A stretch of 64,000 nt of DNA, taken from positions 186,001-250,000 of the forward strand of contig CAVTJX010000016.1 of the NCBI GenBank assembly GCA_963735175.1, read 5' to 3'. A model generated the notes under the pieces. That model saw only the letters and a list, made by a program, of their open reading frames with translations. It was not told where the DNA came from and did not search any database. Each line of letters opens with the position of its first letter. The stretch's first letter is position 1. A program made the position numbers and the translations under genes. The DNA is from CAVTJX01 sp963735175. Its GTDB lineage: Bacteria; Electryoneota; RPQS01. Below are positions 51,146 to 62,053 of the stretch, piece by piece.

Positions 51146-53546
51146 TTAGATCCGCGGCTTGCGCGGCGGCGGCAACAACGCCAATTTCAGCACTTCGCCC
51201 ACGTCGTCGACAAAGTGAAAGGTCATCGCCTTCTTGACATAGTCGGGAACGAAGAAGAGATCCTTCTCGTTCTGCCGCGGCAAAATCAGCGTCTTCAATC
51301 CGTGGCGGTTGGCGGCCACGATCTTCTCGCGCAATCCGCCCACCGGTAAGACGCGGCCCGAAAGCGTGATCTCGCCCGACATGCCAAGGCTGTGCTTGAC
51401 GGGGCGATTGGTGAACAGGCTGGCGAGCGACGTCGTTAGAGTGATCCCCGCCGAGGGACCGTCCTTGGGCGTGGCGCCTTCGGGCACATGAATGTGGATA
51501 TCGCGACGGGCCAGGGTATCGTTATCGATACCGTAGAGCTGCGAGTTGGCGCGGAGGTAGGAGAGCGCAATGGCCGCCGATTCCTTCATCACGTCGCCGA
51601 GCTGGCCCGTCACCTGCAACTTGCTCGCGCCGGGCATCCACGTCGATTCAATCACCAGCACGTCGCCGCCGACCGGCGTCCAGGCGAGGCCAAGGGCTAC
51701 GCCCACGCCGGGCAGCCGGTTCACCATGTCTTCGAGGTATTGCGCCGGGCCGAGGTATTTCTCCACGGTTTGATCCGTGATCGTGACGCGGCTCTTGACA
51801 TCTCCGGAAACGATCGCCCGCGCCACCTTGCGGCAAATGGACGCGATGAGTTGTTCGAGCTTGCGGACGCCGGCCTCGCGCGAGTAGCCCTGGATGATGG
51901 TGAGCAGTCCCTTGTCGTTGAAGGCGATCTGGCTCTTCTTCAGCCCGGTCTCCTCGATCTGGCGCGGCACGAGGTAATTCTTCGCGATCATCACCTTCTC
52001 GCTGGTGATGTAGCTCGGGATCTCGATGATCTCCATGCGGTCGCGCAGCGGCGCGGGAATCTGGCCGATGTCGTTGGCCGTGGTAATGAAGAACACTTTA
52101 GAGAGATCGAATTCAACATCCAGGTAATGGTCCTGAAAGGTGCCGTTCTGGGCGGGGTCGAGCACTTCCAGAAGGGCGCTGGCGGGATCGCCGCGGAAAT
52201 CCGCGCCGAGCTTGTCGATCTCGTCGAGCATGATCACGGGATTGTTCACGTTCACACGGCGGATCGACTGCATGATGCGTCCGGGCATGGCGCCGACGTA
52301 GGTGCGGCGGTGGCCGCGAATTTCGGCCTCGTCGCGCACGCCGCCCAGACTCATGCGGATGAACTCGCGATTGAGCGCCACGGCGATGGATTTGCCGAGG
52401 CTGGTCTTCCCCACTCCGGGCGGGCCGGCAAAGCACAGGATCGGACCCTTGCCGGTCGGCCGCAATTTGCGCACGACCAGAAATTCGAGGATGCGGTCCT
52501 TGACTTCTCCGAGGCCGTAGTGGTCACGGTTAAGCACAAGCTGTGCCTTGTTGACGTCGAGTTCCTCGTCCGTGTGCTTGTGCCAGGGCAGCGCCACCAG
52601 CCATTCGACATAGGTGCGGGCGACGGTGTATTCCGCCGAGGCGGGCGACATGCGGCGCAGGCGGTCGATTTCCTTCAATGCCGCTTCGGACGCCAGTTGC
52701 GGCATGTCGGCGGCTCTGCACCTGCCGTTCGAGTTCCGCCGCTTCCATTCCGCCTTCGCTGTCTTCGCCCAGTTCCTTGCGGATCGCCTTCATCTGCTCG
52801 CGCAAATAATACTCGCGCTGCGCGCTCGCCATTTCGCTTTCCACGCGTGTCTGGATTTCCGAACCCAGTGCCTGCAACTTGATTTCGCGCGCGATCTGCG
52901 TGGCCACGAGGTCAAGACGTTTTTCGAGCGCGTTCGCTTCGAGAATTTCCTGCTTGCGGTCGAGCGGTATCTCCAGATTCGAGGCGACGATGTCGGCCAG
53001 CGCGCCGGGATCGGTGATATTGAAAACGGCGATGCGCACTTCTTCGGGAATCGCGGCGTTCGACTCGGCGAGCTTCGTGAAGTCCGAAACCACGCGCTTG
53101 GTCAGCGCCTCGACCTTCAGCGTCTTCGCGCGCTCGATAGCTAAAGTTCTGACTTCGACTTTCAGATACGGCGCGGTTTCCACGATCCGCTTGGCTTCGA
53201 TCCGGATGAGTCCCTGTACCAATAAACGCAGCGTGCCGTCGGGAACGCGGAACATTTTCAGAATCTGCACGGCCGTGCCGGTCTTGAAGAACTGATCCTC
53301 GGGCTTGTCGCTCTTCGGTTCGGGCACGCGAGCGAAGGCCGCCAGCATTTTCGAGCCGGCCAATGCGTCGTTGACGAGCTTGATAATCGGCTCGGCGCTG
53401 ACCACCAGCGGCGCGATGGTATTCGGAAAAATAATGACGTCGTTGATCAGCATCGCCGGCAGCACAGACGGGACGTGCAGCACTTCGCCGCCGCCGTCGG
53501 CCGCCTTCGGCGCCGGAGGATTGGAAACGCCGGTTGGCGCGGTCAT
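51146..53546 (-). CDS. lon: ATP-dependent protease La (Lon)
   Basis: The N-terminal substrate-binding domain opens VLPAMLINDVIIFPNTIAPL. After the coiled-coil region (YYLREQMKAIRKELGED) one break near 52710 occurs. The AAA+ module has Walker A CFAGPPGVGKTSLGKSIA and Walker B VIMLDEIDKLGADF. The protease domain has Ser in TPKDGPSAGITLTTSL and Lys in GGLREKIVAANRHG. About 799 residues when corrected. Its start codon overlaps the hsp20 stop (ATGA-like), so the two stress genes are coupled. Confidence 0.95.
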
Positions 53547-54010
53547 TCGAAGCCCTCCATGGAATCCGCGGGATAAATGCCGTGAGTGTAACCGCCGCTG
53601 GTCTTCGCCATGCGAATTGTCAGCAGACCGTGTTCGGAAACGGCGCGGGCGCTCTGCGGCTCCACCGGCGCCGGCAATTCGATGGTGCGTTCAAACACAC
53701 CGCGCTCCAGTTCCATGATGTGGTAGCCGAGGAGCGCGGGTTCGCACTGTTCCAGCCGCCGCCCGCGCAATTGCAGCCGGTTGCCCTCAATGTGAATCTG
53801 GACCTGTTCCGGGTCAACTCCACTGAGATTCGCCTCGACAATCAGTTCCGTTTCGGTCTCATAAAGATCCACGGGCGGGACCCAGCCGCGTCCAGCGGTT
53901 TGCACGTGGTACCAGCCGCTGTGGATCTGAAAGATCTCATAACGCGCACGCGGTGGGCGTTTGGGCGCGCAGTTCCGGTCCGTGCGGAGCAGTCGATCAT
54001 GAAACAACAT
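53543..54010 (-). CDS. Small heat-shock protein (Hsp20/alpha-crystallin)
   Basis: 155 residues with a central alpha-crystallin domain: PPVDLYETETELIVEANLSG, EQVQIHIEGNRLQLRGRR, GVFERTIELPAPVEP and SEHGLLTIRMAK (the A/G-x-L motif, here GLLTI). It lacks an evident C-terminal IxI motif. ATP-independent holdase, here directly coupled to Lon, suggesting hand-off of unfolded proteins to degradation. Confidence 0.93.
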   Translation of the reverse strand: MLFHDRLLRTDRNCAPKRPPRARYEIFQIHSGWYHVQTAGRGWVPPVDLYETETELIVEANLSGVDPEQVQIHIEGNRLQLRGRRLEQCEPALLGYHIMELERGVFERTIELPAPVEPQSARAVSEHGLLTIRMAKTSGGYTHGIYPADSMEGFE

Positions 54011-54268
54011 GGGACACCTGAAAGAGTAGATCCGGGGACGAACGTGCCGCCGGGCGGGCCGCCGCGAAGGCGGCTAAAAGCAGTTCCGGATTAGGCTAAG
54101 CTAAATCTTCCCCAATACTGAAATATAAGGAGAACTCGGATAAAGATCAAGTAAATTTTGGACTTGAGTAGGGATTCCCCTTGCTTTCGGGGCTCTTTCG
54201 TGCTAAATTAGTAAGGTATGTCGAGACCATGATTGGATGTGTTTAAAACCGCCTGATGAGGTGAAGCA

Positions 54269-56870
54269 TTGCGCTACCAGATGAAGCTTTTCACAAACCG
54301 ATCCCCGGGAATCGTGCTGCTCTGTCTGCTCGGTCTCTGGGCTCCCGTCAAAGCGCAAAGTTACGATACCTTGCGGGTGATGACTTATAATCTTTTAAAC
54401 TATCCCGGCTCCGACTCCGATACGCGCAATCTCGAATTTCGCAAGACCCTGCGCGCGGTCAATCCGGATTTGCTGGTGGTGCAGGAGATGACGAGCGCCG
54501 CCGGAGTGACCAACTTTCTGAACAACGTTTTGAATTACGGCCAGGCCGGAACCTATGCCGCCGCGCCGTTTTCCGACGGGCCGGACACCGATAATTCGAT
54601 GTTCTATAAGGTCTCCGAATTCAGTTTTATCGGCCCACAAACCGTGCTCTCGACCGCGCTGCGCGACATCAATGGCTATCGCCTGCGTCCGGCCGGAATT
54701 TCAGCGGATTCACTGGACATCCAGATATATTCGGCGCATCTGAAAGCATCAACGGGATTCGAAACTGAACGTGGTGCCGAGGCGGAAATCTGGCGCACGC
54801 ATCTGAACTCGCTGCCCGACGGCGGATTTTTCATTGGCTGCGGCGACTGGAATTTATACAACTCGGCCACCGAACCCGCCTGGACAAATCTCACCGGCAG
54901 CCGCACCGACAACTCGGGGCGGCTGTACGATCCGATCAACTCGCCGGGCAACTGGCATGACAACGCCACGTTCGAGGGAATCCACACGCAGTCGCCGCGC
55001 GTCGAGCAATTCGGCGGCGGCGCCACGGGCGGCATGGACGACCGTTTCGACTTTGCGCTGCTCTCTTACAATTTCCAGAACCTGCCGGGTTGGCAATATG
55101 TAACCGATAGCTACCTGGCCTACGGCAACGACGGTAACCACCTCAACTTGAGTATTAATGCCGGAACGAATACCGCCGTGCCGGACAGCATCGCTGATGC
55201 TCTTTATTACGGTTCGGACCATCTCCCTGTGATCCTGAAAATCCGCCGGCAGATTACTTCCGCGGCCACGATTGCCCTGTTGGCGCCGAACGGCGGCGAG
55301 ACCTGGTATACCGGGAATTCACAGAATATCACCTGGTCGAGTAGTGGCTTGACGGGCACGGTGACACTTAAGTTGAACCGCAGTTATCCGGCAGGCGCTT
55401 GGGAAACGCTGTTCGCGGGCACTCCCAACGACGGCTCACAGGCATGGACCGTGAGCGGTAATACCGGCGCCAACATGCGCGTGCAAGTCGTCTCGGATGC
55501 GCAACCGGCCGTAAACGATGTGTCAAATGCCGATTTCAGCATTCAGCCGGCAACGATCACGCTGACGCGACCCAATGGCGGCGAGAGCTTTATGGTTTGC
55601 CACGCTGAAACCTTGCGGTGGTCGAGCGTCGGCGTGGCGGGCAATGTGCGGATTGAACTGAACCGCAGTTATCCATCCGGCGGGTGGGAAACGCTCTACG
55701 GCAGCGCGATCAATGACGGCATGGAAGTTTGGACGGTGACGAGCCCCGCCGCGGCTGCGGCGCGGCTGCGGATTATCGGCGTCAGTAACGCGGTGGGCGA
55801 TACCTCGGCCACGAATTTTACGATCATCCCCTCCACCCTGCCGACGCTCGTGCATGAGCCGCATGCGGACGGAGGGCCGGGCAGCCTCACCTTTACCGCG
55901 CACGTTTACGACGATTGCGCGGGAGTCACGACGAAACTTTTCTACGGGCTGCGCGGTTCGTTCAATTACGATTCTGTTGCCATGGCCGCAACGGGCAATC
56001 CCGGTGAAGTCTCGTGTGCGATCACCGTCGCGGCCGGCTGTTGGGGCTACTTCGTGCGTTCGACGGACGCTTCCGCACAGGTGACGCAAACAGACAGCCT
56101 CACGTTTGCCGTCGGCACTGCGACGGGTGTCACTTTGGCTTACGATGACGGCACGGCAGAGACCTACAATTGGGTACCAGTTGCGGGCACGGCCTGGGCT
56201 GTGCGGTTTACGCCGCCGGGCCTTCCGTATGTCTTGAACGCCGCCGACGTGACCGTGGCCGGCTTCCACCCGGATTCAACCCACTATCCGTTCCTCTTAC
56301 GGGTGATGGCTCCGGATGGCCCTGGTGGACTGCCGGGAACTGTCCTCTGGGAACAGGCGCGCGGCTCGGTGGGCAATGTCATCGGCGGCCTGACGGTGCC
56401 GGGTGGCTACATGGTGACCAGCCAACTGCGGGACGCGGCCTGTGAACCGCTGGTCATGACGGGTGATTTCTACCTTGCGGTCGAGAATATTGCGCCGGGC
56501 ATGGAGGCCTTTGGCATCGATACCTCCAGTGTCAACGCTAGCCGGTCCTTTGTGTTTGACGCATGTAACGGGAACTGGTTTCCGGAAAATGGCGTTAACG
56601 CCAATAGTCGCAACGGAAACCGCCTGATTCGCGCCCACGGCTGGGTTGAACAGGTCGGAACCGTGGTGATTTATCCCAACGGCAACGATATCCAGTTGCG
56701 CTGGACTGCAACCGGCGCGCCCTTCTACCGGATCTATAAAACCCTCGATCTACAGTCGGGAATCTCCACAGCAGATCGGGTCGACCGCCGACACGACGCT
56801 GACACTGGTCAACGAACTGATCGGCCAGACGCGGGCCTACTATTTTGTAACCTCCTCTTCCCTCCCCTGA
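54269..56870 (+). CDS. Secreted endonuclease/exonuclease/phosphatase-family protein with KNH-like repeats
   Basis: A signal peptide (GIVLLCLLGLWAPVKAQS) precedes an EEP domain: LRVMTYNLLNYPGSDSD, LLVVQEMTSAAG, IYSAHLKAS, FIGCGDWNLYNS and the terminal YGSDHLPVILKI (SDH motif). Two tandem beta-sandwich repeats follow, each opening PNGGE and containing LNRSYP-x5-WETL, resembling the Kre9/KNH family. A further ~300-residue beta region follows. A break near 56770 hides the true end, which reads DTTLTLVNELIGQTRAYYF and stops at 56870. TTG 54269 has GAGGTG 8 nt upstream; ATG 54281 is the alternative start. Probably an extracellular nuclease or phosphodiesterase. Confidence 0.82.
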
Positions 56871-57020
56871 CGCATTATCCGGGTAGATGGTACAATCGTC
56901 AGGCAATTTGCCGCTTGCAAGTGCGGACTGATGCGTCCGGGTCCGGAATGTTTCTCTTGCGAGAAGGCTGGAAATTCCGTAAATTTAGGACACGTGTGAA
57001 ATTCACCTGTGAGGCGACCC

Positions 57021-57197
57021 ATGCGTTTCGGCCTACCAGAGATAATAATTGTTGTGGTCTTACTTTTGCTACTTTTTGGGGCTAAGCGCATTCCTGAATT
57101 GATGCGAGGCCTCGGACGCGGCGCACGCGAGTTCAAAGAAGGCATGCGCGGCGATGAAAATAAAGACAGCAAGGGCGACGACGAGACCAAGCGATAG
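57021..57197 (+). CDS. tatA: Sec-independent translocase protein TatA/E
   Basis: 58 residues from ATG 57021 (GAGG ribosome site 7 nt upstream). One N-terminal helix (EIIIVVVLLLLLFGAKRIPE) with the FGAKRIPEL hinge, then an amphipathic helix (MRGLGRGAREFKEGMRG) and a charged tail. Forms the Tat pore; the Tat-dependent ferredoxin at 41.9-42.8 kb is a likely client. tatB and tatC are not here. Confidence 0.92.
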   Translation: MRFGLPEIIIVVVLLLLLFGAKRIPELMRGLGRGAREFKEGMRGDENKDSKGDDETKR

Positions 57198-57270
57198 CCT
57201 GAAAATGACTGTGTGCTGCCCCCCCAGCCGCAGTCCAGTGTAAATATTTTGCCACAAAATGTGGGATGAC

Positions 57271-57299
57271 TTGACAATAAGGGGCAATCGGTGTATATT
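57271..57299 (+). promoter_or_regulatory. Strong sigma-70-type promoter of the MerR-HTH/receiver regulator
   Basis: TTGACA (57271-57276), exactly 17 nt, TATATT (57294-57299). Confidence 0.85.
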
Positions 57300-57301
57300 G
57301 T

Positions 57302-57318
57302 ACTATAGTTAATATAGT
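57302..57318. promoter_or_regulatory. Candidate operator at the transcription start
   Basis: ACTATA-GTTAA-TATAGT is a perfect 6-bp inverted repeat with a 5-nt centre covering the expected +1 (~57306), 5 nt before the start codon at 57323. Its position suits repression, possibly autoregulation; not proven. Confidence 0.45.
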
Positions 57319-57322
57319 CATC

Positions 57323-57910
57323 ATGCCCACAACGAAACTCACCATGAGCGAAGGCAAGTTCTACTCGTCCAAAGAGGTCTGCGAACAACTCCAGATCTCC
57401 AAATCCACATTATTCAAATGGGAACGCGAGGGCCTGATCACGAAGGTTCGTCGCGACTGGCGTGGGTGGCGGCTTTACGACGCCCACAATCTCGAAGAAA
57501 TCAAAGTAAATATTGAAAAACAACGACTTGCGGATCTCGGGCCGCGTTCACGCACCGTACTGGTGGTGGACGACGACACGATGATTCTGCAGGTGATGGC
57601 CGATCTCCTCGAAGCGGCGGGCTACGAAGTCCTGACCGCTACGACCGGCGAGGAAGCCGTCAAGTTGCATACCGAGACCGGTCCGGCCCTGACATTTCTG
57701 GATGTCAAACTGCGCGGGAAAAGCGGGATTGACGTGTTCCGGGAGATCCGAACCGTTGATCCGCAGGCGACCGTGGTCATCCTGACTGGCTATCCAAAGA
57801 TCGAGGATACGGTGCAGGTGATTAAGGAAGGGGCCTACAACTACCTGACGAAGCCGATCAAGACCGAGGAACTCCTCGCTATGGTGGAGGAAGTCCTCGG
57901 CCCGTCCTGA
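57323..57910 (+). CDS. Regulator with MerR/excisionase-type HTH fused to a receiver domain
   Basis: 195 residues. Residues ~10-65 form a winged HTH: FYSSKEVCEQLQISKSTLF then KWEREGLI and WRLYDAHNLEEIK. Residues ~75-195 are a CheY-like receiver: VLVVDDDTMILQVMADLLEA (acidic pocket), phosphoacceptor in LTFLDVKLRGKSG, Thr in VVILTGYPK and the switch Lys in YNYLTKPIKTEELL. The DNA-binding domain is N-terminal, the reverse of most response regulators. No histidine kinase adjoins it. Confidence 0.88.
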   Translation: MPTTKLTMSEGKFYSSKEVCEQLQISKSTLFKWEREGLITKVRRDWRGWRLYDAHNLEEIKVNIEKQRLADLGPRSRTVLVVDDDTMILQVMADLLEAAGYEVLTATTGEEAVKLHTETGPALTFLDVKLRGKSGIDVFREIRTVDPQATVVILTGYPKIEDTVQVIKEGAYNYLTKPIKTEELLAMVEEVLGPS

Positions 57911-58137
57911 CCGCTTCGGCCTGTTGATTCAGTTGTCATCAAGACCTGACTGCCTTCGACCGCCCTGGAGCCCGAGCTTCGGGGCGCGTTTGCTCGCGGA
58001 GTTGCGGGCCTGACCATCTCTGGCGGGGAACTTATCGCAGATCACAGGTTTAAATATTTAGGTAAGGACTGTGGATCATTGAACCCTTGCCTGTAGTTCC
58101 TTATTGTTCGAATTTCTTTTGCGTTCTGGAGACCGCT

Positions 58138-61100
58138 TTGAAAACCCTCTCGATTTGCCTCCTGCTGGCACTGCTGGCGGTCCCCGCGGCCTTTGCCCAG
58201 GGTTTCGGTCAGAACAAGGTGCAGTACGAAAGGTTCAACTGGAAATACATTCAGTCGGAACATTTCGACGTGTATTTCGCCAATGGATCGGAACGCATCG
58301 CCGAATTCTGCGCGGAGACGGCGGAAAATGCGCTGCATCAAATCGAAGCCGACTGGAGTTACCAGCTTCAAGGCCGGATTACGATTGTCACATACCGCTC
58401 GCACAATAATTTTCAGCAGACGAATGTCACCCTCGGCCTCACCGAGGAATCGGTCGGCGGCTTCACGGAATTTCTGAAGAACCGCATAGTCCTCCCTTAC
58501 ACGGGCAATTACGAAGCGTTCCGCCATGTGATCCACCACGAGTTGACGCACGCGGTGAATATGCGATTGTTCTACGGGACGGGCTTTCAGTCGATCCTGA
58601 TGGGGGTCTCCACCTCGAACGTGCCGCTCTGGTTCACCGAGGGATTGGCGGAATATGAATCGCGCGGCGGCTGGGACGTCGAGTCCGATATGTTCATGCG
58701 TGACGCCACGATCTCGGGATATCTGCCGCCGATGAACAATCTCTACGGCTACTTCGCGTACAAGGGCGGGCAGTCGGTGTTCTATTACCTCGATCGCAAG
58801 TACGGCAAGGAGAAGGTCGGCGAGTTCGTCAACAAGGTGAAGAACACGCGCGACGTGGACCGGGCGATTAAGAGCATTGTCGGCGTGGACATGGAAGAAT
58901 TCAACCGCCAGTGGCAGAACTGGTTGCGGCGGCTCTATTGGCCGAATGTGGCCGATCTGAAACCGCCGACGGAATTCGCCGAGCGGCTCACCAAGCACAC
59001 CGACTGGCACAATTACGTGAATAACGGCGGCGCGATTTCTCCCGACGGCTCCCGCGTCGCGTTTCTCTCCGACCGCTCGGAATATTTTGACATCTGGCTG
59101 CTGGACATCGACGCGGAAACGACCACGCGGCTGTTGCGCGGCGAACGCTCGGGCGGCTTTGAACAACTCAAGTGGCTCGACGCCCGCATTTCCTGGTCAC
59201 CCGACGGCAAGAAGATTGCCTTTGCCTCCAAGGCGGGGCGCTTCGATGCCGTGAATATCCTCGACGTGCACAAGCACAAAGTGGTCAAGCGGCTGCGCTT
59301 CGACATGGACGGCGTCTTCAATCCCACCTGGTCTCCCGATGGCAACCGCATCGCCTTCGTGGGGCTGAAGAACGGGGCGTCCGACCTGTATTACTACGAC
59401 CTGCATTCGAAGTCCTTGACGCAGGTCACGAACGACCTGTTCTCCGATGACGATCCGGCCTGGTCGGCGGATTCGAAAGCGCTGTTCTTCACGTCGGACC
59501 GGCAGGATTCGCTGCGTGTCAGCGACTACCCGCCCGCGCTGCGGATCTGGCAGTTGCCCTACAAGCAGATGGACATCTATCGAATTACGCTGGGCGAGGA
59601 CGCGGCCGAGCGGCTGACGTTCACGCCGACCGATGAGCGCACGCCGACCTTGACGCCCGACGGGACGCGGATGATCTATTCCGCAACCGCCAACGGGATT
59701 CCCAACCTTTACCGCATGGATCTCGGGACGCGACAGGCGGAACCGATCACCAACTGCCTGACGGGTTGCCTGCAGCCGTCTTATTCGCAGAACACCCAGC
59801 GGCTGGCCTTCACTTCGTTTTACGAAGGCGGCTACGACGTTTATCTGATTAAGAGCGCGCAGGAGTTGCCGTCCGTGGAGTTGAAGCCGACCAATTTCCG
59901 CCTGCACGGCTCGCCCGAACCGCTCCCCACCTCCGTGGATACGACGCACACGGCGACGACGCTGGAGATTTCCGATAATTCGCGGCCTTATGCGCAATAT
60001 GTGTTCGCGCAGGGCGGCATTGAAGCGGGGGACGTGAAGGACCGGGCGATGGCCGACACGTCGACCACGCGGCAGCCCGGCGGCGGCTTCCGCGCCAAGA
60101 AATACCGCACGCATTTCACGCCCGATTTCGTCTATGCAACCGCCGCCTACAGTTCGTTTTTCGGCGCGCAGGGCACCGGGCAGATCCTGTTTTCCGACGT
60201 GATGGGGAACCAGCTCATCTTCGTGAATACGGATCTCTATTACGACTTCAACAATCTCGAGAATACGAATTTCTCGGCTCAGTATTTCTATCTGCCGCGG
60301 CGGATCAATTACGGAGCCGGGCTGTTCCGCTATGTGTACTACCTCGACAGCGGGCTGCTGCAGGACCAGACGATACAGCTCGATCTCAACATGGCGTACC
60401 CGTTTTCGAAGTATTCGCGCACGGAGCTGAACGTCAGCGGATACGCCATCGACCGCGCGCGCTGGCGTGATTATCCGAATCAGGATTACCAGCCGGTCAG
60501 CCGGCGGCGCGTGGTCTTGCCGGAGCTCGCTTACATCCACGACACGGTGCTGTGGGGTTCGACCGGGCCGACCAACGGCGCGCGGACGCGAATCTCCTTC
60601 GCCTACAGTCCACTGCTCGGACAGAACGGTCAAGTGGACAAACCGTTTGCCGAGTTTTACACGGCCAAGGCCGACTTCCGCGACTACGTGCGACTGGGGC
60701 GCGACTACTCCTGGGCGGCGCGCCTCACGGGCGGCTTTTCAGGCGGACCGACGCCGCAACGCTTCTTCCTCGGCGGCGTCAGCAATTGGATCAACCGCCG
60801 CTACGAAAACAACCAGATTCCCGACGATATCGACGATTTTTATTTTTCGAGTTTCGTGACGCCGTTCCGCGGCGGCGACTATTTCGAACGACGCGGCACG
60901 GGCGACCGATTCTTCCTCGATGAACCACGAATTCCGCTTCCCGCTGATTTCCTACCTGCAAATGCGCTTTCCGCTGCCGCTGGTGCTGGGCAACATCCGC
61001 GGCGCGCTGTTCTCGGACATCGGGGCGGCATGGTTTGACGAGCAGTTCAAAATGACGGCCGTGGACGCCCAGGGCAAGCGCCGCCTCGCCGATCCGCAGG

Positions 61101-61228
61101 TGGCTTACGGCACGGGAATCCGCACCTTCCTCGGCTTTTTCGTGCTGCGCTGGGACATCGCCTGGGCCACCGACGGCGTGGACCACACGCGGCCCCGTTA
61201 CTATGTTTCCATCGGTTCCGAATATTAA
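58138..61228 (+). CDS. Outer-membrane protein: peptidase-MA-like, beta-propeller and Omp85-like barrel
   Basis: TTG 58138 (GGAG 6 nt upstream) opens a signal peptide (LSICLLLALLAVPAAFAQG). The N-terminal domain has a gluzincin-like site, VIHHELTHAVNMRLF then PLWFTEGLAEYESRGG. Next a TolB/PD40 propeller: AISPDGSRVAFLSDRSE, ISWSPDGKKIAFASKAG, PTWSPDGNRIAFVG, PTLTPDGTRMIYSA. The C-terminal ~400 residues alternate aromatic strands and end in a bacterial surface-antigen barrel (RFFLGGVSNWINRRYENN, GNIRGALFSDIGAAWFD, YGTGIRTFLGFFVLRWDIAW). A break near 60915 separates the last strands. About 1030 residues. Probably assembles or processes envelope proteins; substrate unknown. Confidence 0.85.
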
Positions 61229-61245
61229 TCCCCCGCACCTTCGCT

Positions 61246-62029
61246 ATGACTGCAATCGCTGAGACGGTCATTGGGAACATCGGCCGTAAAACGCTGGGCT
61301 TCGTGCAGGAAATGGGCCGCTTCGGCAAGCTCATGTCGCGCGTGGTCGCGGAATTGGGCGGCCTGTTCACCGAACGCCAGTTGTTTTTCCAGCAGGCGAT
61401 CAACCTCGGCATCGGCAGCCTGCCGCTGGTGTTGATTGTCGGCTTTTTTACCGGCGCGGTCTCCGGGTGGCAGGGCGCCTATCAGTTGCAGGGTTTGATG
61501 CCCATGGACCTGATCGGCCCGGGCACCTTCAAGGGCGTGATGATCGAACTGGGGCCGGTGCTGACCGGGCTCGTGATCGCCGGCCGCGTCGCGGCCTCCA
61601 TCGCCGCGGAAATCGGCACGATGAAGGTGACCGAGCAGATTGACGCGCTGGAGGCGATGGCGATTTCCAGCGTCCGTTACCTGGCCGTGCCGCGCATCGC
61701 GGCCATGACCATGATGATGCCGATTCTCGTCATCCAGGCGGTGTTCATCGCCATGATGGGGGCGTACATCGTGCTCGTGCTCTTCCTTTCGCTGACTCCC
61801 AACCAGTTCTGGGGATCTGATTCCCAACTTCTTCGATACCTACGATGTCTTTGCCGGACTGTTGAAATCGCTGTTCTTCGGCATGTCGTCGAGCATGATC
61901 GGCTGCTTTATCGGTTTCCGCACCGAAGGCGGCGCCGAGGGCGTGGGGCAGGCGACAATTACCGCTTTCGTGTGGAGCTGCCTGACGATTCTCGCGCTCG
62001 ATTTCCTGCTGGGAATGATCCTCTTTTAA
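61246..62029 (+). CDS. mlaE: MlaE-family lipid ABC transporter permease (one frame break)
   Basis: Permease of the MCE/Mla phospholipid transport system. Family blocks: FFQQAINLGIGSLPLVLIVG, LGPVLTGLVIAGRVAASIAA, EIGTMKVTEQIDALEAMAIS and YLAVPRIAAMTMMMPIL. An extra base near 61815 shifts the frame; the other frame gives NFFDTYDVFAGLLKSLFFG, then CFIGFRTEGGAEGVGQA and ends FLLGMILF. About 261 residues. Followed 24 nt later by the ATPase. Confidence 0.92.
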
Positions 62030-62053
62030 CCCGCCTACCTTCAGAAATCCGGA

